DNA of 64,000 nt from SR1 bacterium human oral taxon HOT-345 (lineage in GTDB: Bacteria > Patescibacteriota > Gracilibacteria > Absconditabacterales > Absconditicoccaceae), in NCBI GenBank assembly GCA_003260355.1, contig MPSQ01000001.1:186001-250000 (forward strand). The letters run 5' to 3'. How positions within the stretch are numbered: the stretch's first letter is position 1; each line of letters starts with the position of its first letter. Both the position numbers and the translations under genes were made by a program. This document shows positions 1-10,395 of the stretch, in pieces. The notes under the pieces are model-generated. The model was not told where the DNA came from. It did no database searches and saw only the letters and a program-made list of their open reading frames with translations.

Positions 1-1
1 A

Positions 2-988
2 GAGGCAGATGCGATTCGCTTAGCTCAGAGTGTGGAGAAGCTTTTTGAGCAGGCGTTTGCTCAGGGACGCTATTTTGAAGGGGTGCCACTCACTTCGCTT
101 GAGGAATTAGCTCCTGAATTGCTTGCTTTGGCAGAGGTAGCCGGCAATCGTAATGCTCATTTATCGCTAGATCTCAAAGCTTTACAAGGGTACTATCTGA
201 GAGGAGTTCTCAAACTCCATACTAGATTCCCAAAGCAAGAGCATTTTACGAACCAGATCTCGAGTCAGATTCTTTCTCTTCTCAAGTCCAGAAGTGCGTA
301 TGGGCTCTGGAGCTGGTCGTCTACGACAAACTTTGCTGTCTTGAGTGCTCTCAATGCTGCACTCACCTCTTACTATCAGCATCAAAGTCAGACAACTCAT
401 TGTGTGCTCCAGGTGGGGAATACGAAGCTCGAGCTTGATGCGGGGAAGACTTGTGTAGAAAAGAGTATTCCGTTTGAGCATACCAAGGATCTGAAGGTGC
501 AACGGTCCTGTGAAGGTCCTGCCTTCCTTGATCTCCAAGTCAACTCTTTACTCAAAGATATTACCAAGAAGAAGACCGAGCTTCACAATGTGGAAAAACT
601 CACGTTTGAGTATCCGACAACGGCTCAAATCGGTGAAAAGATTCCTCTTAAGGCGGGATTCAAAACGCTCAAAGAGGCTCAGAATTTGACTGTTGAGTTT
701 ACGATCCCTTCCAGATTTAAATTCTGGTCCAATCTCCAAGTGGCAGAGAATAGCTTTGAGAAGGGAATCTTTGACTTTGGAAATGATCGAGCGTGCTTTC
801 CGGACTTTTATGAGTTTAGGTTTGATCGTGTAATCCTTAACTATGGCACGATGAAGGCTGGTAAGGAATGTAACTTTACCTTTTATGCGGTGAATGCGTT
901 TGATGGGCAGTTCGTCTACCCATCGAGCAAGCTTTATGAACAGCAGGCTACACAAGTATGGTGAAGTAGTAAAGTAATCAGGAAATAA
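2..988 (+). CDS. Alpha-2-macroglobulin family protein, C-terminal part (5' end outside window)
   Basis: The frame is open to the left edge, so the gene begins upstream. Bacterial alpha-2-macroglobulins are large periplasmic or surface proteins thought to trap proteases, and they are usually encoded beside PBP1C. The visible part carries a helical stretch (WSWSSTTNFAVLSALNAAL) like the thioester-domain toroid. It ends in the family's receptor-binding-like module, where RFDRVILNYG, a Tyr/Phe-rich strand, FVYPSSKLYE and a final short segment match the usual order (DRv..., Y.vRA..G.F..P, MY). One TGA (962-964) is read as Gly and the protein ends at TAA eight codons later. The pbpC gene 2.3 kb downstream supports the call. 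The N-terminal signal, bait region and thioester cannot be seen. Confidence 0.82.
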
Positions 989-1122
989 ATTCTGAATCTC
1001 TCCTCGTTCGGCTGGGAAGTCTTCGGTTGGGCTTTTCTCGGCTGGGTGAGGAGGGGAAATGGAGCCGTTCTTTAGTGAGCAAAAGAGATGAAGTAGTGTT
1101 TTATCTTATTTATGTAGAAAAT

Positions 1123-1512
1123 ATGAAGAACAAATGGAAATGGATGATGGTTGCTGGTCTTTTGCTTGTGGTGGCTGGAGGTATTTTCTTTTGGATTCGT
1201 AGTGATCGTGCAGCTACGAGGCGTGAAATGATCCTAAAAGATAGAGCATGTCTCCTAGGCTATACCAAGTTTCTCCATTGTTTTATAGGGGATACTTTGC
1301 AGGGAACTCAGGAGTGTAAGGACTCTTTCACTCCAGAAGAAGAAGCTTTTGTAACTCAATGTTCTTCTTACTTTATACAGAACTATAAATTGAGTAAATG
1401 TTTTCGTAAGGGGGATAAGAAATTAGCATCTCTGGCTGAACTTCCTTCAGCAGATCAGTATTCAACCTTGTATACCTACGGATGTATGCTCTCTACCTTG
1501 TATGATTTTTAG
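1123..1512 (+). CDS. Hypothetical single-pass membrane protein, 129 aa
   Basis: I do not recognise this protein. I chose the ATG at 1123 because it is followed at once by a basic start (MKNKWKW) and one hydrophobic segment of about 20 residues (MVAGLLLVVAGGIFFW). This suggests an N-terminal anchor with the remainder outside the membrane. The soluble part holds six cysteines (CLLGY, LHCFIGD, QECKD, TQCSS, SKCFR, YGCML), so disulfides are possible. The frame can be extended upstream to a TTG at 1027, but that adds a charged, unlikely leader. It lies between the A2M tail and a strong terminator, so it may be the last gene of the A2M transcript. No TGA codon is used here. Confidence 0.6.
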   Translation: MKNKWKWMMVAGLLLVVAGGIFFWIRSDRAATRREMILKDRACLLGYTKFLHCFIGDTLQGTQECKDSFTPEEEAFVTQCSSYFIQNYKLSKCFRKGDKKLASLAELPSADQYSTLYTYGCMLSTLYDF

Positions 1513-1547
1513 GTTCTCGGTTCAAGCTGTTTACATTCTAGGTTTTG

Positions 1548-1600
1548 CAACTCGGGCTCTCTCGCTTTTTGTGAGGATTGGCTCGGGTTGCTTTTTTTTT
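1548..1600 (+). terminator. Rho-independent terminator
   Basis: A 10-bp stem pairs CAACTCGGGC (1548-1557) with GCTCGGGTTG (1581-1590), including two G-U pairs. It is followed by a C and nine T residues (1592-1600). It closes the A2M/hypothetical transcription unit. Confidence 0.85.
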
Positions 1601-1671
1601 AGAGGTTTGGCATGATGAGGCGTGGGGGGAGGCACACTCAGCAAGCAGTCGACATCCTGTGCAACTCCTTC

Positions 1672-2110
1672 TGGTATGTGTTGCAAACCCTTGTTAGCGT
1701 AGCTGGATTTAGGTTTGCAGGGCTTGCAAGTGGTCGGAATGGAGCATTTTTGGGGTTTGCAAGACGTGCAAGTGGTCGGAAAGGATCATTTTTGGGGTTT
1801 GCAAGACGTGCAAGTGGTCAGAATGGAGCATTTTTGGGGCTTGCATGAGCTGCAAGTGAAGAAAAAGGGGTCTTTTTTGCTGTTGCACGGTGTGCAAACC
1901 TCCTGCGAGGGTCCTTTTTGATTGTTTCACGGGCTGCAAACTACTAGCGAGGGTCCTTTTTCACTCTTTGCACGAGCTGCAAACTACTAGCGAGGGGTCT
2001 TTTTGATTGTTTCACGGTGTGCAAACTCCCAGCAAGGGTCCTTTTTCACTCTTTGCACGAGCTGCAAGCTCTCTGCGAGAGTCCTTTTTTGCTCTTTGTA
2101 AAGGGTATAA
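1672..2110. repeat. Tandem array of about eleven 42-43 bp units, each centred on a TTGCA-N5-TGCAA dyad
   Basis: Dyads of the form TTGCA-N5-TGCAA, or a one-base variant, begin at 1715, 1757, 1799, 1841, 1883, 1925, 1968, 2010, 2053 and, degenerate, 2096. A half unit starts near 1672. Spacing is 42 or 43 bp, about four helical turns. The first four spacers share tggtcggaatggagc and the later ones share agcgagggtccttttt, so the array has two subfamilies. Each spacer contains a T-run after a G-rich stretch, so units also resemble weak terminators. A 42-bp period keeps frame, so reading frames cross parts of the array (for example 1612-1947 with a 14-residue Gly/Arg/Ala repeat). The 43-bp steps break every frame, so I treat it as non-coding. 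Confidence 0.85.
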
Positions 2111-2348
2111 AAGGTTATAATTAACCATTGAGAGAGGTACTTGTTCGTTCTGAGTGATATTTAGGTAAGAAAGGTGTGATTTTGGAGCACTGTCCTCTTG
2201 TATTTCTATAAGAAGTTCTTAAAATGAGTCTTGTTATAATAAAAATTTAAAAAAATTGAAGTGCTTTTCTCTGTGAGAAAGGAGCTTCTGGAGTTAGAAG
2301 AGGGACTCTATGACTCCTACTCTTCAACGAAGTGGACGGACTTCATTT

Positions 2349-2382
2349 GAGGGGTAGATTTCCCCTCCCCCCTTTCTTTTTT
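2349..2382 (+). terminator. Rho-independent terminator
   Basis: GAGGGG (2349-2354) pairs with CCCCTC (2362-2367) around a 7-nt loop, followed by a pyrimidine tract ending in six T residues. Only short open frames and other inverted repeats lie between the tandem array and this hairpin. It may terminate an untranslated RNA that starts after the array, but that is inference. Confidence 0.65.
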
Positions 2383-2402
2383 ATCTGATTTTCTTATTTC
2401 TC

Positions 2403-3077
2403 ATGAAAAGGCATGTATGGTATTGTCTGGCTCTTGTTCTCCTTCTCGGGGCTCTTGGGGTTGTATCCTCGTTTTCTGTAGTCAGGGAAACGGTCGTCTG
2501 AAAATTCCTCTGATATTGGTTTATTCTTCATAACGAACATACTCCTTCTCAGCATTCAGAGGTGATTTCACAAGTTATCTGGCAAAAAAAGGCGAAGTAT
2601 GGAGATCAAGTGATTATTTTACCTCAAGAAGGAGAGATTCCTTTGGATGAGTACATTAGAGCATCACAACAAGCTCGTGTGCAAGAAGGAAGACTCCCGA
2701 GTTTTATGATGGAATATCCTCGTTTTTCTTCCCTTCTTCGTGATGCAGGGTTTGTGATTGAGGCGGTTTCTGGAGGGATTCCCTTCTGACTTCGGGCGTA
2801 TTTACAAGGGGATGATATGATCGAGTTGCCGTCTTTCCCGATTGAGACGAAGCCGTATGCAATCTATGCTGAGGGAGAGAGAGAAGGTGTTGGAGGAGAA
2901 GGGTTCCGTTATCCGTGTGTGGCGTATCTTAGAAGTGCGACTATGAACTCTGGGGTAGATCCTCGTTGTTTACAGGTTCTGATTAATAGGCAGGGGGACG
3001 ATCTTCGTCTGTATTTCGATGCGTTTACGGGAACGGTGCTCAAAGTAAATCCAGTGGCTTCTCCGTTAGAGCATTAG
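2403..3077 (+). CDS. Hypothetical exported or membrane-anchored protein, 224 aa
   Basis: Family not recognised. The ATG at 2403 follows the terminator by about 20 bp and starts a basic, then hydrophobic N-terminus (MKRHVWYCLALVLLLGALGVV) typical of a signal peptide or anchor. TGA codons, at about residues 34 and 38 and again at 2787-2789, are read as Gly and join what otherwise look like separate frames. The rest is soluble and mixed (FMMEYPRFSSLLRDAG; later YPCVAYLRSATMNSG and LYFDAFTGTVLKV). It lies between the A2M tail and pbpC, each with its own terminator, so a cell-envelope role is a guess from context only. Confidence 0.7.
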
Positions 3078-3097
3078 TATAGAGTGTTTTTAGCAAG

Positions 3098-3150
3098 ATG
3101 ACTAGCAAGTGTTTATCCCATGGGATAGGCGGTTGCTGGTCATTTTTTTT
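3098..3150 (+). terminator. Rho-independent terminator with a palindromic loop
   Basis: ATGACTAGCAA (3098-3108) pairs with TTGCTGGTCAT (3133-3143) with one G-U pair, followed by T8. The loop itself contains the palindrome TATCCCATGGGATA, so a nested second stem can form. Confidence 0.85.
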
Positions 3151-3288
3151 GATGGTCCTTTTAGAATCTAACCTCTGGAAAGAGAGGGGATTTTTGATTT
3201 TGGGCTTGAAGATGAAGGCTCAATCCTTACCCTTTGGGAAGTTTCCTCTTTGTAATGAAAGGGGGGTTTAGTTGTTGGGGTGTTGGTC

Positions 3289-4968
3289 ATGCTACTGAAA
3301 TGGTGAAAAAAAGTCTGATTTTTCTTTCTGGTTGTTATTGGGATTTGGGTGCTGGGGAATTTTTGCTATAGGGTGCCGCTTCCAGAGCTTGAGAGGCAGG
3401 TCCTCAGAGGGATCAACGGGGAGCTTCTCCAAGGGCTGAGGGAGATTCCGTATGCGAGTCCTGAAGAAGTGCCTGAAAATCTCAAGCGTGCGGTCGTGCG
3501 TGTGGAAGATCGTAGGTTTTATTGGCATCTAGGGGTTGATCCGATTGCGATTTTGAGGGCGATGCGGTTCAATTTGACGAGTATTGGGAAGGTGCAAGGG
3601 GCGTCCACCTTGCCTCAGCAACTTGTGAAACTCACTGAAAAGGCGTATCACAGGAGCTGGAAGCAGAAGCTTTGGGAGATGGGGCTTGCGTTCAATCTCT
3701 CTTTACATTATTCCAAGCAGGAGCTCCTCTTGGCGTATCTGAATCAGGTAGAGTTTCTCAATGGCGTGCGTGGCTACAGGTCTGCGTGTTTGAGTTATTT
3801 TGGGAAGGAATGTGGAGCGCTGTTTCCTTCAGAGCTGAGTTTTTTGATTGCAACGGCTCAGACAGGGAAGAATCCCTTGAGGCAAGGGGATTTTCAGCTC
3901 ATAAAAGAGAAAGCTGAAGCTCTCTGTCAGGTGGCCTTTAGCAAAGAGCAATGCGATAGATGGGAAGAGCTTCCTCCGCTATCAGCAAAAGCGTTGCTTC
4001 TCCAGCCTAACCGTTCGGTTTTTCAGTTTTCTGACTATTATTTATGAGGGTCCTGAGCGAAGGGACAGGATTCTTCGTTTGATGTTCCTTTGTATGAGCG
4101 TATTGAGCAGGTGATTTCCTCTAGTGAGCATTATAGGCAGCAGATGCAGATGGAGGATTGTTGTGTATTGGTATTGGATGCGGCGGGTGAGGTGCGTAGC
4201 ATGAATACGTGTAGACCGTTTTATGAGAAAGAGCAAGGGATGGTCAATGGCTGTCTGAGTAAGAGGCAAACCGGATCTGCGATTAAGCCGTTCCTTTATT
4301 TGTTTGCGATGAATGCATTGCAGTATACGGGAGGGACGAAGATTGTGGATGAGCCGGTCTCTTACTATTTAGATGAAGAGCATATTTATAGTCCGAAGAA
4401 TTTTTCGCTTTCCTATCATGGAGAAGTATCGCTTGCAGATGCGTTGGGGAATAGTTTTAATGTCCCTGCGGTGAAGCTCTTGCACGAAGTCGGGATTGAG
4501 GAGTTTATTGCATTTATCAATCAGCTGAGGCTCCGTTTCTGAGGAACCACACAAGAAGTTATCACTGAAGAAGGGAAGGTCTTTAACGCTCAGCATTTGG
4601 GGCTTTCGGCGGCGCTTGGAACCTATGAGCTTTCTCCGTTAGAGTTTGCACAGTTTTGGAGGGTTTTCTTGGCGGGAGCTGAGGAGGGGCTTGTTGCTTC
4701 CAAGGTTATTGATGAGGTATTTGCTATTTTGTCTGAGAATCGTCATAGGGTGGTCAGTTTTTGAATTGATAACTATTTGGATGTGGCGTGATGGGCAGTT
4801 AAATCAGGCACTTCTAGGCATTTCGTCGATGGTTGGACCTGTGGTGCGAATCGTGAGAAGCAGCGTATTGTCTGTGTATGGGCGGGAAACTATGATGCTA
4901 CTCCTATGAAGGAGAGTGGAAGTGTGACTGCAGGTTATTTGTGGAATTTGGTTGTGCGTATGCTTTAG
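3289..4968 (+). CDS. pbpC: Penicillin-binding protein 1C (transglycosylase-transpeptidase)
   Basis: Bifunctional peptidoglycan synthase of 559 aa. Residues 10-25 form the membrane anchor. The GT51 transglycosylase domain follows, with RRFYWHLGVDP (the catalytic EDRRF motif is VEDRRF) and GASTLPQQLVK. The transpeptidase domain has the three penicillin-binding motifs: SAIK in TGSAIKPF (SxxK), SFN in GNSFNVPAVK (SxN) and KSGTS (KTG-type). TGA is read as Gly at seven or more sites, including two in the N-terminal anchor and the linker at 4045-4056. Under the standard code the gene falls into three unrelated-looking frames. The short transpeptidase tail fits the 1C class, which pairs with alpha-2-macroglobulin upstream. 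The stop is TAG, and the frame stays open for about 40 more codons after it. Confidence 0.93.
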
Positions 4969-5181
4969 CTGTGTGGTTTGAGTAGGGGAGGGATATGGGA
5001 GCGCTTGGAGCAGGCTGTATATTCTCCTCTTGAAATCAAAGCTCTAATGCTTATCTTTGCTTTGTTTATTCTTGATAACTAGGGATGTGAGGATTTTTGG
5101 GGAGGTTTAGTTTTTCGGTCTGTCTCGGAGAGTAGTTTCAACAGAGGAAGTCTGATTTTTTAACTTTTATTGATACAAGCG

Positions 5182-7836
5182 ATGTTAGAGAAGTATAGTC
5201 CAAATGAGATAGAAAACAAGCGAGGAAAACTTTGGGAAGAAAAAGGTTATTTTAGAGCGACAACTGATGCTGAGAAGGCGAATTTCAGTATTGTGATTCC
5301 TCCTCCAAATGTGACTGGAATCCTCCATATGGGACATGTGCTGGATGAAGCGATCCAAGATGTATTGGTGAGGTGGAAAAGAATGTCTGGATTCAATACT
5401 CTACGAATGCCAGGAACCGATCACGCAGGAATCGCTACTCAAAACAAGGTAGAAAGAGCTTTAGCTGAAGAAGGGAAGACAAAAGAAGACCTTGGAAGAG
5501 ATGAATTTATCAAAAGAACTTGGGAGCGAAAAGAAAAACACGGTGGGATCATCACTCAACAACAGAGAAAACTTGGAGCATCACTCGATTGGGAAAAGGA
5601 AAGATTCACGATGGATGAAGGGCTTTCTGCGGCAGTGAGAGAGATTTTCGTGAAACTTTACCATGATAATCTGATTTATCAGGGGGAATATATGGTAAAC
5701 CGATGTCCAAGGTGCGGAACTGCACTTGCTGATGATGAGGTGGAACATGTGGATTCTGAAGGGCATTTTTGGGAGATTGCCTATCCGATCGTGGGAACTG
5801 ATGAAAAGCTGATCCTTGCGACCACGAGACCTGAAACGATGCTCGGAGATACGGGAGTTGCAGTGCATCCTGAGGATGAAAGGTATCAACATTTGATCGG
5901 GAAGAAAGTGCTTTTGCCACTGATGGATAGAGAAATCCCTATCGTTGCCGATGAATATGTAGATAGAGAGTTTGGAACTGGAGTGGTGAAGATGACTCCT
6001 GCTCATGATCCAAATGATTTTGAGGTGGGAAAGAGGACGGGACTGGAAATTATCAACATTTTCACTCCTGATGGAAAAGTAAATGAAAACTGATGAAAAT
6101 ACGCAGGTTTGGATCGTTTTGAGGCGAGAAAACAGATCGTAGCTGATTTGGAGGCTGGGGGGTATCTCGTGCTAGTGAGGAAGCATCAGCATGCCGTTGG
6201 GCATTGTTATAGGTGTGATACCATTGTAGAACCTCGCGTTTCTAAGCAGTGGTTTGTAAAGATGAAACCTCTCGCAGAACCAGCACTTGAAGCGGTAAAA
6301 TCTGGAAAAATCAAAATTCAGCCTGAAAGATGGGTGAAAGTGTATTATCATTGGCTGGAAAATATCAGAGATTGGTGTATTTCTAGGCAGATTTGGCGAG
6401 GGCACAGAATCCCTGCTTGGTATGGACCTGATGGGAAGGTTTTCGTGGCAAAAAATGAATCTGAAGCGAAAAGTCAGGCTTTAGCTTTTTATGGGAAAGA
6501 AGTGAGTTTGGAGCAGGAAAATGATGTGCTTGATACTCGGTTTTCTTCTGCACTTTGGCCATTTTCAACGATGGGACGACCAGAAAAAACTGAACTTTTG
6601 GAACATTTCTATCCGACTTCAACCCTCGTAACGGGAGCAGACATCATCTTTTTTCGAGTAGCAAGAATGGTAATGTTTGGACTGTATGAGATGAAAGATG
6701 TGCCGTTTCACGATGTGTTTTTCCATGGAATCGTGAGAGATGAGCTGGGAAGGAAAATGTCCAAATCGCTTGGAAATTCGCCTGATCCTTTGAAACTCAT
6801 TGATGAATATGGAGCAGATGCGATCAGATTTACGATGATTTACAATACTTCCGCTGGTCAGGATGTGCATTTCTCTGAAAAGCTCATTGAAATGGGGAGA
6901 AACTTTGCAAATAAGGTTTGGAATGCGACCAATTTCGTTTTGATGAATTTGGAAGGCTTTGATCCAAAACAGGTGAAAAAATCAGATTTGGCTTTTGAAT
7001 TGGTAGATCAGTGGATTTATTCAAGACTGAATACTGCGATTGCGGAGACGGAAAGCTATTTGAATAAATATGCTCTTGATGAGGCGGCGAAAGTCGTATA
7101 TGAGTTTATCAGGGGAGATTTCTGCGATTGGTATGTAGAAATGGCAAAGGTGAGGCTCTATATGAATGATGACATTCAGAGTAAGCAAACTGCACAATGG
7201 GTGCTTTGGGAGGTGCTAGAAACCGCTTTGAAACTGCTTCATCCGTTTATGCCGTTCATCACTGAGGAGCTGTGGCAACATGTGAAAACTGAGGGAGAAA
7301 CGATTATGCTCCAGTCTTTTCCAAAAAGTGAAAAAAATCTGATTTCTGCTGAGGTGGAAACTGCGATGGCTTGGCTCCAAGAGGCGATTACTGCCTTTAG
7401 AAATATCAGAGCTGAAGCGAATATCAATCCATGAAAAGCCGTTCCTGCTTTGATCAAAACTGCCGATCCAGAGGAAATGAAGATTTTGACTCAAAATAAA
7501 GCCTTTTTGATGAAATTGGCGAAATTGGAAAGCTTGGACTTTGGTGCAGAAATCGTGAAACCTGAACTTTCAGGAGTAAGGGTCGTTGGAAAGTCAGAAT
7601 TGATCGTGCCTTTGCTTGGATTGCTTGATCTGGAAGCAGAAAAGGAAAAGATTATGGCTCAGATTGCCAAGCTTGAACAGGGATTAGCTTCTTGTGAGAG
7701 GAAATTGGCTGATGAGAGGTTTGTTTCCAAGGCTCCTGCACAAGTGATTGAGAGAGAAAAGGCAAATCAAGCAGATTATCAGCATAAGATTGAAAAGTTG
7801 AAAGAGAATTTAGCTCATTTAGGTGGTTCTATTTAG
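5182..7836 (+). CDS. valS: Valyl-tRNA synthetase
   Basis: Charges tRNA-Val. The protein is 884 aa, normal for the family. HMGH (HIGH motif, about residue 52) lies in PPPNVTGILHMGH. The editing domain has TTRPETMLGDT, and KMSKS is present in GRKMSKSLGNSPDP. Two Cys pairs are visible (CPRCGTAL, CYRCD). The anticodon-binding domain is followed by the C-terminal coiled coil (LDLEAEKEKIMAQIAKLEQG). TGA codons at 6091-6096 and 7432-7434 encode glycines, and the second is the Gly of the conserved NPGKAVP segment. I start at the ATG (5182); a TTG four codons earlier is also in frame. A terminator follows. The AARTCWGAYTT motif occurs twice inside the gene (6979, 7335). Confidence 0.97.
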
Positions 7837-7862
7837 CTTTTTTGGTGTGTCTTTTAGGAAGG

Positions 7863-7881
7863 ATCCCGATAGGGATTTTTT
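7863..7881 (+). terminator. Rho-independent terminator after valS
   Basis: ATCCC-GATA-GGGAT hairpin, extendable by G-U pairs, followed by a run of T residues. Confidence 0.75.
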
Positions 7882-7957
7882 CTCTATTGAAAAAACATCG
7901 TATGTATGGTTGATTATTCTCTATTCAACTTCTTTAATTAGAATTGTTAATGTGAGA

Positions 7958-8560
7958 TTACGGTAAAAATAAAGCATCCTTTATGATTTCACTTTCCCTA
8001 TCACGAATTATTATGGTATTGCGGTTTATCTTATCTCCACTATAGTACATGATGTATTTATTGTTCATATAATATATTGAATATATGTTGTTTCCAATTT
8101 GGATATTTGATGTGGTTTGTTTGATAATAAGAGTTCCTATTAAGGCAGATAGAAACCAAGTAATTCGTAATATTATTTTTCTTATTTCCCTCGTGCAGTT
8201 AAACTTGTTTTTTAACGATTCATCTACCCGAGAAAGAATGGCAATGAATATTATAACTGTACATGTAAAATATCAAGCTATGATCATGCTGTCATTAATC
8301 CATGTAGATGCATCAAAATAAGGATAAAAAGGAAGTTTAATCGCTAAAAAATGTATAAACTGGTATAAAAATCCCAATATCCCTCATCAAAGTGTTAGTA
8401 AAATTAGTATGTCTGGTAGAGAAAATTTATTTTTATACATATATTTTTGAATTGCTATTTTACTTTCTTTTCGTTTAAAATATTCTCTGAGAAAGTATAT
8501 ACCTCAAAGAATTATTATCAAAAGTGAAAAAATTTGTCGTATGATATTAAGAATTTCCAT
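7958..8560 (-). CDS. Multi-pass membrane protein, 200 aa, unknown family
   Basis: This gene is visible only when TGA is read as Gly. From the ATG at 8560 the minus strand is open for 200 codons to TAA at 7958-7960, with four TGA codons including a double TGA. It has about four hydrophobic segments (N-terminal SLLIIILGGIYFL; ILILLTLGGGILGFLYQF; IIAGYFTCTVIIFIAIL; ITWFLSALIGTLII). A hydrophilic C-terminal tail rich in Asn, Tyr and Lys follows. I recognise no family motif. Base composition is more A+T-rich than valS or lgt on either side, which fits an accessory gene. It converges with valS, whose terminator lies just beyond its stop. Confidence 0.75.
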
Positions 8561-8779
8561 AATTTTAATTTTAATATAAAGATTTTATGTAGTTGGGCTT
8601 TGTTTTTTATGTATTCAAGTTTTTTAGTGTGAACTTATTGATTGATGTAGGAATATTTTGATAATATTCTTTTAAATAATTAGTAATTTTGAATAGATTT
8701 TCAAATAAAAGTCTGATTTTCTTGCAACTCCTTCTCAAAACTGTAGACTGATAGAACTTTATTATCTTGTAAAATAAAG

Positions 8780-9628
8780 ATGGTTGCTTTTCAGATTTTT
8801 TGATTTTCTGTGTATTGGTATGGGATTTTTTATGCGGTCGCGTTTCTTTTGTGATACTTTTGACTGGCATGGATAGGAAAGAAAAGATGGTTTTCAAATC
8901 TTCCTCAGGTTCAATATTTTCTGACTGAAGGTTTAGAAAATCTGATTTTTGCTATTGCTATGGGGGTTTTGGTGGGAGGAAGACTTGGGCATGTGTTGAT
9001 CTATGGAGAAGGCTATTATTTCGCTCATTTAACGGAGATTTTTAAGGTTTGGGAAGGTGGAATGTCCTTTATTGGAGGGATTTTCGGGGTCGTGATCAGT
9101 ATTTTTTTGCTTTGTCTGATGAAAAGAGTTTCCAAGAAGGAATTTTTGGTTCTTTTTGATTTGATGCTTATTTTCGTTCCTTTGGGGATTTTTTTTGGGA
9201 GGTTTGGGAATTTTCTTAATCAAGAATTGTATGGAATCCCGCTTGCGGAGCTTCCTGATCGATTAGGTCAGTTTTTTTCTTCTTTAGGGCTTTGACACTA
9301 CTATCCTAAAGTTGATGGTTTGCTTAGGGTGAATACGAACTTTATTTCTATGGCACTGGAGGGAATTTTGCTGTTTATGATTCAGGTTTTGGTCTTTTTT
9401 GGTATGATTAGGAAAAAAGAACGAAAAGTCTGAAGCTTAGCGACGAATTTTTTGCTTTTTTATTCGTTGATCAGGTTTTGACTGGAATATCTCAGAGCAG
9501 ATAGTCAGCTGGAATTTATAGGTTTTTTTACCAAAAGTCAGCGGTTTTTCCTTGGGTTTATGGGTATTGCACTGGTGCTTAAGTGGTTTCTTCGTAGGGA
9601 ACAGCATTTATCTCTTTTCAAAGCTTAA
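8780..9628 (+). CDS. lgt: Prolipoprotein diacylglyceryl transferase
   Basis: Transfers a diacylglyceryl group to the lipobox cysteine of prolipoproteins at the inner membrane. The protein is 282 aa with about seven membrane segments. The family signature is visible as GRFGNFLNQELYG, preceded by GGMSFIGGIFG and followed by RFGLEYLRAD (the conserved Arg/Glu segment). I chose ATG 8780 because the N-terminal Lgt segment FGFSVYWYGIFYAVAF begins there; it contains TGA-encoded Gly. Five or more TGA codons are used, two of them in the segment before the first uninterrupted frame. Stop TAA overlaps the next ATG. Lipoproteins with clear lipoboxes lie elsewhere in the window (25461, 28138, 39760), so the pathway is in use. 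Confidence 0.95.
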
Positions 9629-10395
9629 TGTTTAGTATCACTCTTAAATTTTTGGAAGCGGTGAAGCGTAATAACTCGACAGAGTGGTTGCATGCTCATC
9701 GGGATCTCTATCAGCAGGAAAAGAAGAGATTTTCTCAGTTTGTAGAGGCTTTTTTGAGGGAAGCAAAAAGTATGCATCCGATATTGGAGGATTTACAGGT
9801 CAAGGATTGTATTTATAGGTTTAATAGGGATTTGCGTTTCTCTAAAGATGGGAAGCCGTATAAGGAGAACTTTGGAGCGATCTTCGCTTACTGAGGAAAA
9901 AAGTCAGATTACCCTTGTTTTTATTTCCATTTAGAGCCGGGAGCGAGTTTTTTGGGTGGAGGAGTCTATATGCCAACGTCAAGCTCAGAATCGAACGTCA
10001 GGAAGTATCTTTTGAGGAATTATCATAGACGAGAAAAGCTTTCTTGAGCTCCTACATTTAGTAAATTTTATCGTCTCTGGGATGCTCCTCATCATTACAA
10101 AACGACTTGGAAATTGAAACAGCTCATCAAAACTGACCCGAAGCTTCTTTCAGAGTTAAGTCCTGCTTTGAAAAAGTATTGCCTTTTGGATGAGGCGAAT
10201 CTTTCACAATCTCCAAGATCTTCATCGTCAAGTGAGCAAGTTTTGAAGCAAGTCGCTTATTTTAAGGACTGGATTTTTGAGCATTCGCTTTCTGATGTTG
10301 AGCTTTGTGAGCAAGAGCTTTTGTGAAGGTTTGTTGAGGCTTATCGCTTGATACTTCCTTTGTTGGAATTTTTGGAAGAAGCGTATTCACTTTAG
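9628..10395 (+). CDS. DUF2461 family protein
   Basis: 255 aa. The start overlaps the lgt stop (TAATG), so the two are translationally coupled. The sequence matches DUF2461 (TIGR02453-like): an N-terminal FLEAVKRNNSTEWLHAHRD, then RFNRDLRFSKDGKPYKENFGA, which is the family's most conserved block, and YFHLEPGASFLGGGVYMP. The biochemical function of the family is unknown. TGA is read as Gly at 9892-9894 and three later sites. Immediately after the first TGA the sequence encodes KKSDY, an instance of the recurrent palindromic motif. A Ser-rich linker (SPRSSSSSEQ) precedes the C-terminal helices. Confidence 0.85.

Noticed and set aside
1612-1947. A protein of 14-residue repeats (FLGFARRASGRNGA) encoded by the tandem array
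   Set aside because: It covers only part of the array, 43-bp steps break the frame, and three other frames are equally open. The DNA dyads are the conserved feature.
1672-2110. CRISPR array
   Set aside because: Spacers are themselves repeated and no cas genes are present.
5170-7836. Reading valS, the helicase gene, fusA and others as several frameshifted pseudogenes ending in TGA
   Set aside because: The pieces stay in one frame, TGA lies on conserved Gly positions and full lengths match the families, so recoding explains them better than decay.
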